Positions 1-8,882 of a stretch of 64,000 nt of DNA are shown one piece after another (the stretch's first letter is position 1; each line of letters begins with the position of its first letter). The stretch spans positions 62,001-126,000 of the forward strand of contig NZ_VWPL01000008.1 of assembly GCF_008630065.1 (NCBI RefSeq), in the 5' to 3' direction. The notes under the pieces were generated by a model that did not search any database, had not been told where the DNA came from, and worked only from the letters and a program-made list of their open reading frames with translations. Source of the DNA: Blastochloris sulfoviridis (GTDB taxonomy: Bacteria > Pseudomonadota > Alphaproteobacteria > Rhizobiales > Xanthobacteraceae). A program made the translations under genes and the position numbers.

Positions 1-175
1 GGTGTCATCCCGGGCGAACGAAGTGAGACCCGGGATCGTCCTCCGAAGACGACACCCCTTTCCTGCGCACGGTCCCGGGTCGCGGGCCTTCGGCCCTTGC
101 CCGGGACGACAGGACTACGGCGACCGGTCCCGGGTCGCGCGGCTGACGCCGCTTTCCCGGGATGACGGGATGACG
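1..175. repeat. REP-D type palindromic repeat cluster (left edge)
   Basis: GC-rich inverted sequences built from 'cccgggatcgtc', 'cccgggtcgcgggcc' and 'ttgcccgggacgac' blocks. The same family recurs at about 4917, 6936, 15938, 40895 and 50112. It lies downstream of the TetR gene; no gene is supported here. Confidence 0.7.
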
Positions 176-187
176 GCCGGTGCCGTA

Positions 188-910
188 TCAGATCGCCGCG
201 GCGGGGGCGGTCTCGTCGCCGGAGCGGGCGGGCTCCGTCCAGCTCTGCTCGCGGCGGTCGCGCCGGCAGCGCGGCGTGGGGATCATCCGGCAGACCTCGC
301 CGATCCGGGTCGACCAGTCCCAGGCGCGGGCGAGCTCGCGGTCGAGCGCCGCCATGGTGCGCGACAGGTCGGGATCGTCGTCGACCAGCCAAGTCTCCGA
401 GACGCGCGCGAACAGCATCGCCAGCCCCTGGGCGCGGGCCATGCCGCGCAGGCCCTTGGCCTCGATGCCGGCGCCGGCCAGCATCCACTGCATCGAGCGC
501 AGCGACAGCCGACCCAGCGCCATGCCGAGCGGCGGGAAGCGCAGGCCCGAGGCGCGCAGATTCTCCACCGCCCGCCGGTGCGGCGCCAGAATCTCGAAGC
601 GCTGCATCATCACGTCGAACAGCCGCTCGCGCGGGGTGGCGTCGGCGTCGTCATCGGCGGTTGCGGCCAGCACCTTGCGGTCGAGATCCTTGGAGAACGC
701 CGCCACGATGTCGAAGGTGGAGCCGAACTCGCGGCGGAACTCGGCCAGCGGCACGCCGGCCCGCTCGCCCACCGTCTTGAGGTCGATCTCCTCGAACCGC
801 CGCTCGGCGAGCAGGCCGAGGAACGCCTCGATCAGCCGCTCGCGCGGGGACGCCTCGGCCAAGCCGGGGACCGCCGGCTCGATATTGTCGCCGTTCGACA
901 TGTCGGTCAT
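188..910 (-). CDS. TetR/AcrR-family transcriptional regulator
   Basis: A 240-residue protein with an N-terminal TetR-type helix-turn-helix at about residues 22-70 (RERLIEAFLGLLAERRFEEI, then a recognition helix region around 'VGERAGVPLAEFRREF'), followed by an all-helical ligand and dimer domain. The start at 910 is supported by a strong GAGGAGG ribosome site about 6 nt upstream. It is divergent from uvrC across about 130 nt, so it may control itself and perhaps uvrC, but its ligand and targets cannot be inferred. The C-terminal 30 residues are Arg-rich and low complexity. Confidence 0.85.
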   Translation of the reverse strand: MTDMSNGDNIEPAVPGLAEASPRERLIEAFLGLLAERRFEEIDLKTVGERAGVPLAEFRREFGSTFDIVAAFSKDLDRKVLAATADDDADATPRERLFDVMMQRFEILAPHRRAVENLRASGLRFPPLGMALGRLSLRSMQWMLAGAGIEAKGLRGMARAQGLAMLFARVSETWLVDDDPDLSRTMAALDRELARAWDWSTRIGEVCRMIPTPRCRRDRREQSWTEPARSGDETAPAAAI

Positions 911-1038
911 AGCCGCCTCCTCGAAAATGGGGGATCCGCAGGCCCGCTCGGCGGGCTGCGGACGTATTCGCGTCGCCTCAACATAGGACGTGCGCCGGCT
1001 GGCGCAACGGCAGCGCGACGCGCGTCGAAACGTCGAGC

Positions 1039-3228
1039 GTGAACCATTATATATCGCGCCGGCAGTTCCGCCGGCAGCAACCGAAAAGACCGATCGTGGC
1101 TCCCCCCGCCCCGCGCGCCAATCTCGATCCCGACCTCGACCTCGACCGCCGCGAGGCCGAAGCCGAGGCCGCGGCCGACCGCGCGCTCGCGGCGCAGGAG
1201 CTGGCCTCGGATCTGGCCGAGACGCTGGCGGAGGATTTCGGCGACGGCCCGGCGGGCGGCGAGGAGCCGGTGGTTGGCCAGCTTGTGCGCGGCGCGGCGC
1301 TGATCCGCGAGCTTGCCCGCCACGCCCCGAACGGCCCCGGCGTCTACCGCATGACCGGCGCCGCGGGCGACGTGCTCTATGTCGGCAAGGCCAAGAGCAT
1401 CAAGCGGCGCGTGCTGTCCTATGCCCGTACCGCCGGCCACACCAACCGCATCGCCCGCATGGTGTCGCTGACCATGGCGATGGAGTTCGTCTCGACCCGC
1501 ACCGAGACCGAGGCGCTGCTGCTCGAAGCCAACCTGATCAAGCGGCTGCGCCCGCGCTTCAACGTGGTGCTGCGCGACGACAAGTCGTTCCCCTACATCC
1601 TGATCACCGGGGATCATCCGGCGCCGCAGATCTGCAAGCATCGCGGCGCGCGCAACCTGCCCGGCAAGTATTACGGGCCGTTCGCCAGCGTGTGGGCGGT
1701 CAACCGCACGCTCAACGCGCTGCAGCGGGCGTTCCTCATCCGCTCGTGCTCGGACGCGGTGTTCGAAAGCCGCTCCCGCCCCTGCCTGCTCCACCAGATC
1801 AAGCGCTGCGCCGGCCCCTGCACCGGCGAGGTTTCGGCCGAGGCCTACCAGCGGCTGGTGAGCGAGGCCAACGCCTTCCTGTCCGGGCGCTCGCGGGCGG
1901 TGAAGGAGGAGCTTGCCGCCGACATGGAGGCCGCCGCCGCGGTGCTCGATTTCGAGCGCGCGGCGGTGCTGCGCGACCGCTTGGCGGCGCTGTCGGCGGT
2001 GCAGGCGCACCAGGGCGTCAATCCCAGCGGGGTGGAGGAGGCCGACGTCTTCGCCATCGCCCAGGCGGCCGGGCAGACCTGCGTCGAGGTGTTCTTCTTC
2101 CGCACCGGCCAGAACTGGGGCAACCGGGCGTTCTTCCCGCGCGCCGACCGCTCGCTGGAGCCGGGCGAGGTGCTGGCGAGCTTCATCAGCCAGTTCTACG
2201 ACGACAAGCCGGTGCCGCGGCTGGTGCTGGCCTCGCACGCGCTGCCCGAGGCGGCGCTGCTTGCCGAGGCGCTCTCGGCCAAGGCCGAGCGCCGCGTCGA
2301 GCTGATCTCGCCCCAGCGCGGCGAGAAGAAGATGCTGATCGACAATGCCCGCCAGAACGCCGCCGAGGCGCTGGGGCGGCGGCTCGCCGAAAGCGCCTCG
2401 CAGATGAAGCTGCTGGCGGCGCTGGCCGAGACCTTCGCCCTGCCGCAGCCGCCGACGCGGGTGGAGGTGTTCGACAATTCCCACATCATGGGCACCAACG
2501 CGGTGGGCGCCATGGTGGTGGCCGGGCCCGAGGGCTTCCGCAAGAAGGAATACCGCACCTTCAACATCCGCTCGGCCGACATCACCCCGGGCGACGATTT
2601 CGGCATGATGCGCGAGGTGCTGCGCCGCCGCTTCGCCCGGCTGATGAAGGAGGCGCCGCGGCTGGCGGAGCCGCAAGCGGCATCGCAAGCCGCGCCCGCG
2701 GACGAGGCCGCCTGCGCCGGCGACGTCGCCGATGCTGCCGATGCTGCCGATTCGATGTCCGCCGCCGAGGCCAAGTGGCCCGATCTGGTGCTGATCGACG
2801 GCGGCGCCGGCCAGCTTTCGGCGGCGCGCGCGGTGCTGGCCGAGCTTGGGGTGGAGGGCGTGGCGCTGGTCGGCATCGCCAAGGGGCCGGACCGCAACGC
2901 CGGCCGCGAGCATTTCTTCATGGCCGGGCGCGAGCCGTTCATGCTGCCGCCGCGCGATCCGGTGCTCTATTTCGTCCAGAGGCTGCGCGACGAGGCCCAC
3001 CGGTTTGCCATCGGCACCCACCGCAAGAAGCGCGGGCGCGACATCCGCGAGGGCGGCTTGCAGGAGATCCCGGGCGTCGGGCCGGCGCGCAAGCGGGCGC
3101 TCTTGCGCCACTTCGGCACGCTGAAGGCGGTGGAGCAGGCGTCGATGCGCGATCTCGAAGGCGTGGCCGGCATCAATGCGGAGACCGCAAAGCGGATCTA
3201 CGATTTCTTCCATGAACGCGGCGGCTGA
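1039..3228 (+). CDS. uvrC: Excinuclease ABC subunit C
   Basis: UvrC makes the dual incisions of nucleotide excision repair after UvrAB loads on a lesion. In order: a GIY-YIG nuclease domain (about residues 100-185, with GVYRM and [12 protein letters not shown]), a UVR motif (about 295-330, [14 protein letters not shown]), the RNase H-like second nuclease ([17 protein letters not shown] and LIDGGAGQL) and C-terminal helix-hairpin-helix repeats ([14 protein letters not shown]). At 729 residues it is longer than the usual roughly 610-650: there is an Ala/Asp/Glu-rich N-terminal extension of about 90 residues and an Ala/Asp-rich insertion near residues 545-580. The GTG start at 1039 has no good ribosome site, so the true start may be internal. 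pgsA, moaD and moaE follow on the same strand. Confidence 0.95.
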   Translation: MNHYISRRQFRRQQPKRPIVAPPAPRANLDPDLDLDRREAEAEAAADRALAAQELASDLAETLAEDFGDGPAGGEEPVVGQLVRGAALIRELARHAPNGPGVYRMTGAAGDVLYVGKAKSIKRRVLSYARTAGHTNRIARMVSLTMAMEFVSTRTETEALLLEANLIKRLRPRFNVVLRDDKSFPYILITGDHPAPQICKHRGARNLPGKYYGPFASVWAVNRTLNALQRAFLIRSCSDAVFESRSRPCLLHQIKRCAGPCTGEVSAEAYQRLVSEANAFLSGRSRAVKEELAADMEAAAAVLDFERAAVLRDRLAALSAVQAHQGVNPSGVEEADVFAIAQAAGQTCVEVFFFRTGQNWGNRAFFPRADRSLEPGEVLASFISQFYDDKPVPRLVLASHALPEAALLAEALSAKAERRVELISPQRGEKKMLIDNARQNAAEALGRRLAESASQMKLLAALAETFALPQPPTRVEVFDNSHIMGTNAVGAMVVAGPEGFRKKEYRTFNIRSADITPGDDFGMMREVLRRRFARLMKEAPRLAEPQAASQAAPADEAACAGDVADAADAADSMSAAEAKWPDLVLIDGGAGQLSAARAVLAELGVEGVALVGIAKGPDRNAGREHFFMAGREPFMLPPRDPVLYFVQRLRDEAHRFAIGTHRKKRGRDIREGGLQEIPGVGPARKRALLRHFGTLKAVEQASMRDLEGVAGINAETAKRIYDFFHERGG

Positions 3229-3402
3229 TGCGAACTCCGGCCCAAGGGCCGGCGTTTCATACTCGGATCGCCGAAATCCCGTCTCCGAACGGTGATGTTC
3301 AGCGCGTATGTTTCGGGGGGCGCGACGCGCGCGCCCGGAAGCCGCACGAGGCAAGGAATATCCCTCCGATGCCCCAGGATGCGTTGACGGCTCGCCCGCT
3401 TG

Positions 3403-4053
3403 ATGGCTTTTGTTGACCGCATGACTGATGCCGCCGGTTCCATCGCCCCGCCCCGTCCGGCCTCCACGCGCCAAGCGCACGTGCTGAGCCTGCCCAATGT
3501 GCTGACCTATGGCCGCATCCTGGCGGTGCCGGTGGTGGCCGCGCTGCTGTTCCTGTCGGACATCCTGGCGTTCGGGGAGTGGCTGCGCTGGCCGGCGTTG
3601 GCGATCTTCACGCTCGCCGCCGTCACCGACTATTTCGACGGCTATCTCGCCCGTTCCTGGAACCAGATCTCCAAGCTCGGCCGGATGCTCGACCCCATCG
3701 CCGACAAGCTTTTGGTCTCGGTGTGCCTATTGATGCTGGCGGCCGACGGCACCATCCGCGGCTGGTCGATCTGGGCGGCGATCGTCATCCTGATGCGCGA
3801 GATCCTGGTGTCGGGCCTGCGCGAATACCTCGCCGGCGTGCAGGTGTCGGTGCCGGTGTCGCGGCTGGCCAAGTGGAAGACCGTGCTGCAGCTCGTCGCC
3901 ATCGGCTTCCTGGTGGCCGGGGCGGCGGGGGACGCGGTGCTGCCCGGCAACACCCTGATCGGCCTCACCTTGCTGTGGCTGTCGGCTATCCTGACGCTCT
4001 ACACCGGCTGGGACTATTTTCGCGCCGGCATGCGCCACGTGCTGAACGAGTGA
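3403..4053 (+). CDS. pgsA: CDP-diacylglycerol--glycerol-3-phosphate 3-phosphatidyltransferase
   Basis: Inner-membrane enzyme that makes phosphatidylglycerophosphate, the committed step to phosphatidylglycerol. The CDP-alcohol phosphotransferase signature DG-x2-AR-x8-G-x3-D-x3-D is intact (DGYLAR, then G, then D..PIA..D) near residues 70-95, and several hydrophobic membrane helices follow. The length of about 216 residues fits the family. Starts at TTG 3400, ATG 3403 or ATG 3421 are all possible; no clear ribosome site separates them. The gene lies 170 nt after uvrC, a common neighbour in Hyphomicrobiales. Confidence 0.93.
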   Translation: MAFVDRMTDAAGSIAPPRPASTRQAHVLSLPNVLTYGRILAVPVVAALLFLSDILAFGEWLRWPALAIFTLAAVTDYFDGYLARSWNQISKLGRMLDPIADKLLVSVCLLMLAADGTIRGWSIWAAIVILMREILVSGLREYLAGVQVSVPVSRLAKWKTVLQLVAIGFLVAGAAGDAVLPGNTLIGLTLLWLSAILTLYTGWDYFRAGMRHVLNE

Positions 4054-4072
4054 CCGCCGGAGGAGCGTTCTT

Positions 4073-4139
4073 CCCTCTCCCCTTGCGGGAGAGGGTGGCG
4101 AGACCGAGCGTCAGCGAGGTCGAACCGGGTGAGGGGTGA
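4073..4139. repeat. REP-B type repeat between pgsA and moaD
   Basis: Contains 'ccctctccccttgcgggagaggg' followed by 'gcgaggtcgaaccgggtgagggg', the unit also seen in paired inverted copies at about 18138, 33009 and 38703. Its arms can form hairpins. Confidence 0.75.
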
Positions 4140-4182
4140 GGTCGAGCCGACCTGCGGGTTTGGAATGAACGCCGGAGGGGCG

Positions 4183-4434
4183 ATGCGGCTGGTCTATTTC
4201 GCCTGGGTGCGCGAGCGCATCGGCGTCGCGGACGAGACGGTCGAGCTGCCCGCGGGCATCGCCACGGTCGGCGACTTGGTGGCGTGGCTGAAGACCCGCG
4301 GCGAGGGCTATGACCACGCCTTCGAGAACCCGGCGGTGGTGCGCGCCGCGATCGACCGCCAGCACGTCAAGCCCGACGCCTCGCTCATCGGTGCCCGCGA
4401 GGTGGCGTTCTTCCCGCCGATGACCGGCGGCTGA
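4183..4434 (+). CDS. moaD: Molybdopterin synthase sulfur-carrier subunit
   Basis: Small ubiquitin-like protein of 83 residues that carries the C-terminal thiocarboxylate used to insert sulfur into precursor Z (cPMP) during molybdenum cofactor synthesis. It ends in the obligatory Gly-Gly (FPPMTGG). The start at 4183 (MRLVYFAWVRERIG) begins at the conserved first beta strand; upstream codons run into the REP sequence and are unlikely to be coding. moaE starts 12 nt downstream, so the two subunits are probably co-translated. Confidence 0.93.
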   Translation: MRLVYFAWVRERIGVADETVELPAGIATVGDLVAWLKTRGEGYDHAFENPAVVRAAIDRQHVKPDASLIGAREVAFFPPMTGG

Positions 4435-4446
4435 TCCTTCACATCC

Positions 4447-4896
4447 ATGACCGTCCGCGTCCAGACCGCGCCGTTCGATGCCGACGCCGAAACCGCGGCG
4501 CTCACCGCCGGCCGCACCGACATCGGCGCGGTGGTGAGCTTCACCGGGCTCTGCCGCGGCGACGACGGGCTCGTGGCGATGACGCTCGACTGCTATGTCG
4601 AGATGGCCGAGGCCGAGATCGGCCGCCTGGTCGAGACGGCGCGCGCACGCTGGCCGCTGGAGGGCGTCACCGTCATCCACCGCCACGGCCGGCTCCTGCC
4701 GGGCGATCCCATCGTGCTGGTGGCGGTGGCCTCGAGGCATCGCCGGGCGGCGTTCGCGGCGGCCGAGTTCCTGATGGACTATCTCAAGACCCGCGCGCCG
4801 TTCTGGAAGCAGGAGGAGCGGGCAGGGGGCACCGCCTGGGTCGAGGCGACGGCGGCCGACGACGCAGCCGCGGCGCGCTGGGCGCCGGAGCGCTGA
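4447..4896 (+). CDS. moaE: Molybdopterin synthase catalytic subunit
   Basis: Large subunit of molybdopterin synthase, which transfers sulfur from thiocarboxylated MoaD to cPMP. The 149-residue length and the signature near residues 115-125 (DYLKTRAPFWKQE) with the catalytic lysines are typical, as is the 'HRHGRLLPGDPIV' segment. It follows moaD by 12 nt. A REP-D cluster ends the operon, and gmk lies convergent on the other strand. Confidence 0.95.
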   Translation: MTVRVQTAPFDADAETAALTAGRTDIGAVVSFTGLCRGDDGLVAMTLDCYVEMAEAEIGRLVETARARWPLEGVTVIHRHGRLLPGDPIVLVAVASRHRRAAFAAAEFLMDYLKTRAPFWKQEERAGGTAWVEATAADDAAAARWAPER

Positions 4897-4916
4897 TCGC
4901 CGGAGCGCCAGCCCGG

Positions 4917-5034
4917 GCCTCGTCATCCCGGGCTTCGCAACGCGAAGACCCGGGATCGTCATCCGAAGATGGGCCCCGTTCCGGAAAACGGTCCCGGGTC
5001 GCGGGCCTGCGGCCCTTGCCCGGGACAACAGACT
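4917..5034. repeat. REP-D type repeat between moaE and gmk
   Basis: Two inverted halves, 'cgtcatcccgggcttcg' and 'cccgggtcgcgggcctgcgg', separated by 'catccgaagatggg'. It lies between convergent genes, where such palindromes can serve as bidirectional terminators. Confidence 0.7.
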
Positions 5035-5042
5035 GCGCCTCG

Positions 5043-5708
5043 TCACCCCGCCGGTTCGAGGTCGCGGATCAGGCCGCGCACGAAATCGGTGAGGCCGGTC
5101 TGGCGCTCGCGCTTCAGCCGCTCGGCGGCGAGGATCGCCCGCAACGACGCGAACGCCGCCTCGAACGCGTCATTGACGATGACGTAGTCGTATTCCGCCC
5201 AGTGGCTGAGCTCGCCCGCCGCCTTGGACATGCGCTTTCGGATCACCTCGTCGGAATCCTGGGCGCGGGTGTGCAGCCGCCGCTCCAGCTCGGCGGCCGA
5301 GGGCGGCAGCACGAACACCGTGACGAGGTCGTCGCCCACGCTTTCGCGCAATTGCTGGGTGCCCTGCCAATCGATGTCGAACAGCACGTCGCGCCCGCCC
5401 GCCAGCGCCGCCTCCACCGGCCCGCGCGGCGTGCCGTAGTGATGGTCGAACACCGGCGCCCATTCCAGCAGCTCGCCGTTTGCCGCCATCGCCTCGAAGC
5501 GGGCGCGGTCGATGAAATGGTAGTGGACGCCGTCGACCTCGCCCGGCCGCGGCGTGCGGGTGGTCACCGACACCGACATGGCGAGGGCCGGCTCGACCTC
5601 CAACAGCCGGCGCGACAGCGCGCTCTTGCCGGCGCCCGAGGGCGAGGACAAGACGAACATCAGCCCGCGGCGGGCCGGTGCGCGCGCGGGATCGGGATGT
5701 GGGCTCAA
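5043..5708 (-). CDS. gmk: Guanylate kinase
   Basis: Phosphorylates GMP to GDP. A P-loop (SSPSGAGKSALSRRL) starts at about residue 21, followed by the GMP-binding segment (SVSVTTRTPRPGEVDGVHYHF) and a long helical lid and C-terminus. The length of 221 residues is usual for the alphaproteobacterial enzyme. It lies 22 nt downstream of yicC on the same strand, a conserved pairing in this group that suggests one transcript. Confidence 0.96.
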   Translation of the reverse strand: MSPHPDPARAPARRGLMFVLSSPSGAGKSALSRRLLEVEPALAMSVSVTTRTPRPGEVDGVHYHFIDRARFEAMAANGELLEWAPVFDHHYGTPRGPVEAALAGGRDVLFDIDWQGTQQLRESVGDDLVTVFVLPPSAAELERRLHTRAQDSDEVIRKRMSKAAGELSHWAEYDYVIVNDAFEAAFASLRAILAAERLKRERQTGLTDFVRGLIRDLEPAG

Positions 5709-5730
5709 CGTCTCACTCCAAGTTCTGGAT

Positions 5731-6705
5731 TCACTCCAGGTTCTGGACCTGCTCGCGGAACTGGTCGATGACGTGCTTGAGGTCGAGGCCGATCTGGGTC
5801 AGCGACACGTCATTGGCCTTGGCGCACAGCGTGTTGGCCTCGCGGCCGAACTCCTGGGCCAGGAAATCGAGCTTGCGGCCGACCGGCCCGCCCTCGGTGA
5901 GCAGGCGGCGCGCCTGGGCGACATGGGCCATCAGCCGGTCGAGCTCCTCGCGCACGTCGGCCTTGGCGGCGAGCATCACCGCCTCCTGGTGCAGCCGGTC
6001 GGGGTCGAGGCCGTTTGCGCCCTCCAGCAGCACGCGCACCTGCTCGGTCAGGCGGGCGCGGATGGCGTCGGGCGTGCGCGCCGGACAGGCTTCGGCCAGC
6101 CCCGTCAGCCGGGCGATCTCGTCGACGCGGCCGCCCAGCACCGCGCCGATCGCCGCGCCCTCTGACAGCCGCGCCGCGGCCAGGGCGTCGAGCGCGGTCT
6201 CGAAGCTCGCCAGGATCGCCGCGTCGAGCGCCGTGCGCTGCTCGGCGCTCGGCTCGGCCTCGACGATCTCGATCACGCCCTTGAGCGCCAAGAGGCCGTC
6301 GACGCTGGGCGCGCCGGCCTCGATGCGGGTGGCGATCAGGCGCGCCGCCTCGATCACCGCCGCCAGCACCGGCTCGTTGATGCGCGCCTCGGTGACGCGG
6401 GTGGAGGCCTGCAGCGTCAGCGTGGCATTGATGGTGCCGCGGGCGAAGCGCCCCTGCACCAGCGGGCGCACCTTGGCCTCCACCGCCTCGAAGCCCGGCG
6501 GGGTGCGCAGGCGCACATCCAGCGACTTGCCGTTGACCGAGCGCAGCTCCCACGCCCAGCTCGTGCCGAAGAGCGCACCCTCGGCGCGGGCGAAGCCGGT
6601 CATGCTGGCGACCGACGCGGGGGCAGAGGCCGGGCTGGGAGACGGGCTGGCAAGGGTGGGGCTGGCAAGGGGCGAGTTGGCAAGGGACGAGTTGGCAAGC
6701 GACAT
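5731..6705 (-). CDS. yicC: YicC-family endoribonuclease-like protein with repetitive N-terminus
   Basis: Homologue of YicC, a conserved RNase implicated in small-RNA decay in E. coli. The family core starts at MTGFARAEG (codon at 6603) with the typical SVNGKSLD segment, and ends with the conserved block FLAQEFGREANTLCAKA and DLKHVIDQFREQVQN. The start at 6705 is preceded by a strong GGGGGAG ribosome site 7 nt upstream, while 6603 has none, so a 34-residue leader made of (L-A-N/S-S/P-x) repeats is probably translated. That leader is encoded by four 15-bp DNA repeats. gmk follows 22 nt downstream. Confidence 0.9.
   Translation of the reverse strand: MSLANSSLANSPLASPTLASPSPSPASAPASVASMTGFARAEGALFGTSWAWELRSVNGKSLDVRLRTPPGFEAVEAKVRPLVQGRFARGTINATLTLQASTRVTEARINEPVLAAVIEAARLIATRIEAGAPSVDGLLALKGVIEIVEAEPSAEQRTALDAAILASFETALDALAAARLSEGAAIGAVLGGRVDEIARLTGLAEACPARTPDAIRARLTEQVRVLLEGANGLDPDRLHQEAVMLAAKADVREELDRLMAHVAQARRLLTEGGPVGRKLDFLAQEFGREANTLCAKANDVSLTQIGLDLKHVIDQFREQVQNLE
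6644..6703. repeat. 15-bp tandem repeat (4 copies) in the yicC start region
   Basis: Four consecutive 15-bp units of the form 'gagttggcaagggac' (two exact or nearly so, two with 'gggctggcaagg'), with a degenerate fifth at 6629-6643. They abut the yicC start codon and keep the reading frame. Confidence 0.85.
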
Positions 6706-6763
6706 GGCGCACTCCCCCCGCTGCAGGGCCGAGTCAGGGTCGGCGGGGCGGCCGGACCCTAAA

Positions 6764-6853
6764 GCATTCTCCGCAAAAGTGGGAACCGGTTTTGCGAACA
6801 GAGAATGCATCGCGAGAGAGCCATTCTCCGCAAAAGTGGGAACCGGTTTTGCG
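6764..6853. repeat. REP-A palindrome, one full and one half copy
   Basis: Full unit 6764-6808: GCATTCTC arms around the core 'cgcaaaagtgggaaccgg' and 'ttttgcg', closing with GAGAATGC. A second, arm-truncated copy lies at 6822-6853. The same element occurs at 11163, 38573, 46361 and 46462. It lies upstream of yicC. Confidence 0.85.
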
Positions 6854-7304
6854 GGCGCTCCGAACCGATCCGGCCATGGCCCCTGGCCCCCCTTCCCTCG
6901 CGTGGCTGCGCCACGCGCGCCCGGGGGAGGCTGTCGCCCCGGGCGAGCAACGCGAGACCCGGGGCCGTCATCCGAAAGCGGCACCCCTTCCGGAACACGG
7001 TCCCGGCTCGGCGCCGGATGCTGCGCATCCCGCGCCGTCCGGGACGACAGGTTGGGCGGCACGGTTCGATCGGTTCGACCGCGGGCGCAGGTCGGCAGAT
7101 GAACCGGCAGCCGGGTCGGACCGTATCTCGTCAGGTCGAACCCCGAAGGCAGTCTGCGGCTCCCCGGCCGTTTGAGGAGCCTTCCGGAAACATGGGAGAC
7201 CAATGATGGAGCGCGCGAAGCGAATCGGACGGCAGGAAAACCCCGCCATTGTGGCGATCTACCCGCCGGGAGGCGTGTTTGCGCCGCCTGCCGGGCGGTG
7301 ACGG
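6854..7304. other. Intergenic stretch upstream of yicC with REP-D repeat
   Basis: No gene is supported here. 6936-7052 is a degenerate REP-D unit ('gccccgggcgagcaacgcgagacc' to 'ccgtccgggacgac'). The rest is GC-rich, with no convincing start codon and ribosome site. It separates the housekeeping block from the accessory island. Confidence 0.55.
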
Positions 7305-7550
7305 TCACGGCGAGAGACCGGCAATCCGGGTGAGAACGGGCTCGGTCAGCACGCTCGTCTTCGAATAGCCATTGCGGCTATGGCGAAGGCCATATGCCGC
7401 CTCGCCGTCAAGATGCTCGTCGAGCTCGGCCTTCAAAGCCCGCTCGGCGAGCATCTTGTTCCGCTTGTCGACCAGCCCGTCCTTCGAAAACACCTCCTTG
7501 GGGTCGCGCCCTTCCAGACGCTGATCCAGCGTGTCCGTGCTGATCACCAC
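7305..7550 (-). pseudogene. IS256-family (mutator-type) transposase N-terminal remnant
   Basis: An 81-codon reading frame whose first 70 residues resemble the N-terminus of IS256-type transposases (a 'DPKEVFSKDGL' stretch, then 'MLAERALKAELDEHL', then a 'SRNGYSKTSVLTE' motif). The DDE catalytic core of a roughly 400-residue transposase is absent, and the similarity stops at a short unrelated tail. I see no terminal inverted repeats. It is a relic of an insertion beside two toxin-antitoxin pairs. Confidence 0.75.
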
Positions 7551-7630
7551 GGCCTGCCCCCTCCACCGGGCTCGTTATGGCCGCTCACACAAAATTTCGG
7601 ACAGTCCCATTTTGATGCGGCGATATCCGA

Positions 7631-8047
7631 TCACCGTCTCGGTACGCGCCTCACGGCGCCTGCTCGAATGGCAGCGGCGGTCTCGGCAGCAATCCGTGAC
7701 ATGAACTTGCGCGAGAACTGGCCGAGCGGCTCGGCATCCTCGACCGCCCAGGATGTCTTGAGGTCGTCGGTGTTGAATTCGTCCACGATCACCCAAGCGG
7801 GCGTATAGAGCTTGGCGCGCCGCGCCTCGGTTTCCGGGATCTCGACGAAGCGCGTGGATGGCCCCGGAGGCCGGCTGGTGATCGGGAAGAGCAAGGGCTT
7901 CTGGCGACCGTCCTTGCCGGCGACAATCAGCATGACGCAAGTCGGCCGCACCTTGCGTCCGCTTTCCTCGCCGCGGTCGTGCTCCCGAGCCCACAGGTAC
8001 GAATAGAGGATGACCTGACCGTGCTCGGGATCACTCATTGCGTCCAT
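7631..8047 (-). CDS. PemK/MazF-like toxin of a Phd-type toxin-antitoxin pair (candidate)
   Basis: A 138-residue protein containing 'GQVILYSYLWAREH', 'GRKVRPTCVMLIV' and 'LLFPITSRPP', the order of strands and the Arg-Pro turn expected of a PemK/MazF-like SH3-type growth inhibitor, then 'WVIVDEFNTDDL'. The family call is by pattern only; many such proteins are annotated as hypothetical. It overlaps the end of the antitoxin frame (starts at 8038 or 8047 against the antitoxin stop at 8031), which implies coupled translation. The substrate would be RNA if the fold assignment holds. Confidence 0.6.
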   Translation of the reverse strand: MDAMSDPEHGQVILYSYLWAREHDRGEESGRKVRPTCVMLIVAGKDGRQKPLLFPITSRPPGPSTRFVEIPETEARRAKLYTPAWVIVDEFNTDDLKTSWAVEDAEPLGQFSRKFMSRIAAETAAAIRAGAVRRVPRR

Positions 8048-8288
8048 CATCCCGCACGACGGCATCGAGGCCCGCCAGGATTTCATCACGCTCCGCACCG
8101 GTCAGATCCTCGACGCGATACGCGCGTTGGGCGCTTCCTTGAACCAGCCGATCGAATTGCTCGGCGGTCAGCAGGACGAACTTGCGCTTGCCTCGTTTCG
8201 TGATCTCGACCGGCCCGCGGAACGCCGCTTCGACAACCTCACCGGATCGGTTGCCGAGGTCTGTCAGGGTGAAGCTTGCCATTGTCAT
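8031..8288 (-). CDS. Phd/YefM-type antitoxin
   Basis: An 85-residue protein with the Phd/YefM N-terminal DNA-binding pattern (ASFTLTDLGNRSGEVVEAAF, then 'GPVEITKRGKRKFVLLTAEQFDRL'), followed by an acidic tail that would neutralise the toxin. The start at 8288 has an AAGAGG ribosome site 7 nt upstream. It is first in a two-gene operon with the PemK-like toxin, the usual order for Phd-type modules, and would autoregulate its promoter in the AT-richer stretch at 8290-8340. Confidence 0.82.
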   Translation of the reverse strand: MTMASFTLTDLGNRSGEVVEAAFRGPVEITKRGKRKFVLLTAEQFDRLVQGSAQRAYRVEDLTGAERDEILAGLDAVVRDDGRNE

Positions 8289-8442
8289 CACCACACCTCT
8301 TAATCCATAAAATAGCTCAATTAGCTATTTTGCAGAATATAGGCATTTCCGATCAAGCTGGCCACAGCTTTCCGCGGAGCCGGCTTCTCGCACCGCGCGC
8401 CTTGGCGGCGTCCACTTCTGTCTTGCGCCCAGGAGCAATCGG

Positions 8443-8540
8443 TGCGCCCGTCGCCTGCCCTCCAGGTACGGATTTTTCCCCCACGGCCGCAATGACTTGC
8501 CGTCAAGTCGGGGGGAGGGCAAAGTTCGGTGCCGATTCAC
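8443..8540. repeat. 98-bp direct repeat, left copy
   Basis: Runs from 'tgcgcccgtcgcctgccctc' to 'gccgattcac'. It matches 9358-9455 in the same orientation at 94 of 98 positions by eye, offset exactly 915 bp. The two copies bracket the brnT-brnA pair. Confidence 0.9.
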
Positions 8541-8585
8541 GCCCTGTCGGAAGCCTGGAAGAGACGCCTTGCGTCTATGTACATA

Positions 8586-8882
8586 ATGATGTACAAAATA
8601 ATAAATCATGTGCATGAGTTTGAATGGGATGAGGCCAAGCGCCTATCCAACATTGAAAAGCACGGCGTTGATTTTGAGGATATCGCTCCCGCGTTCGATG
8701 ATGAGGGTGCGCTGCACATTCAAGATAATCGGTTTAGCTACGGTGAGGAGCGGTTTATTATGATTGCTCGTTATGAAAAAATCATCTTGAGCATCGTTTA
8801 TACGCCACGTGGAGAGAAAACACGCATCATCTCCGCCAGAGCAGCCAACCTGAAGGAAAGGGCCCTCTATGAGCGATCCTGA
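8586..8882 (+). CDS. brnT: BrnT-family toxin
   Basis: A 98-residue protein with the BrnT signature (FEWDEAKRLSNIEKHGVDFEDI, about residues 9-30) and the C-terminal 'RIISARAANLKERALYE' segment. BrnT is a RelE-fold ribonuclease toxin neutralised by BrnA. Starts at 8577, 8586 and 8589 are possible; none has a strong ribosome site. The first 300 bases are clearly AT-richer than the surroundings, suggesting recent acquisition. The 3' end overlaps brnA by 14 nt. Confidence 0.88.
   Translation: MMYKIINHVHEFEWDEAKRLSNIEKHGVDFEDIAPAFDDEGALHIQDNRFSYGEERFIMIARYEKIILSIVYTPRGEKTRIISARAANLKERALYERS

Noticed and set aside
907-3480. An 857-codon open frame antisense to uvrC
   Set aside because: High-GC antisense frame with biased Arg/His/Gln composition and no family similarity; uvrC on the other strand is complete.
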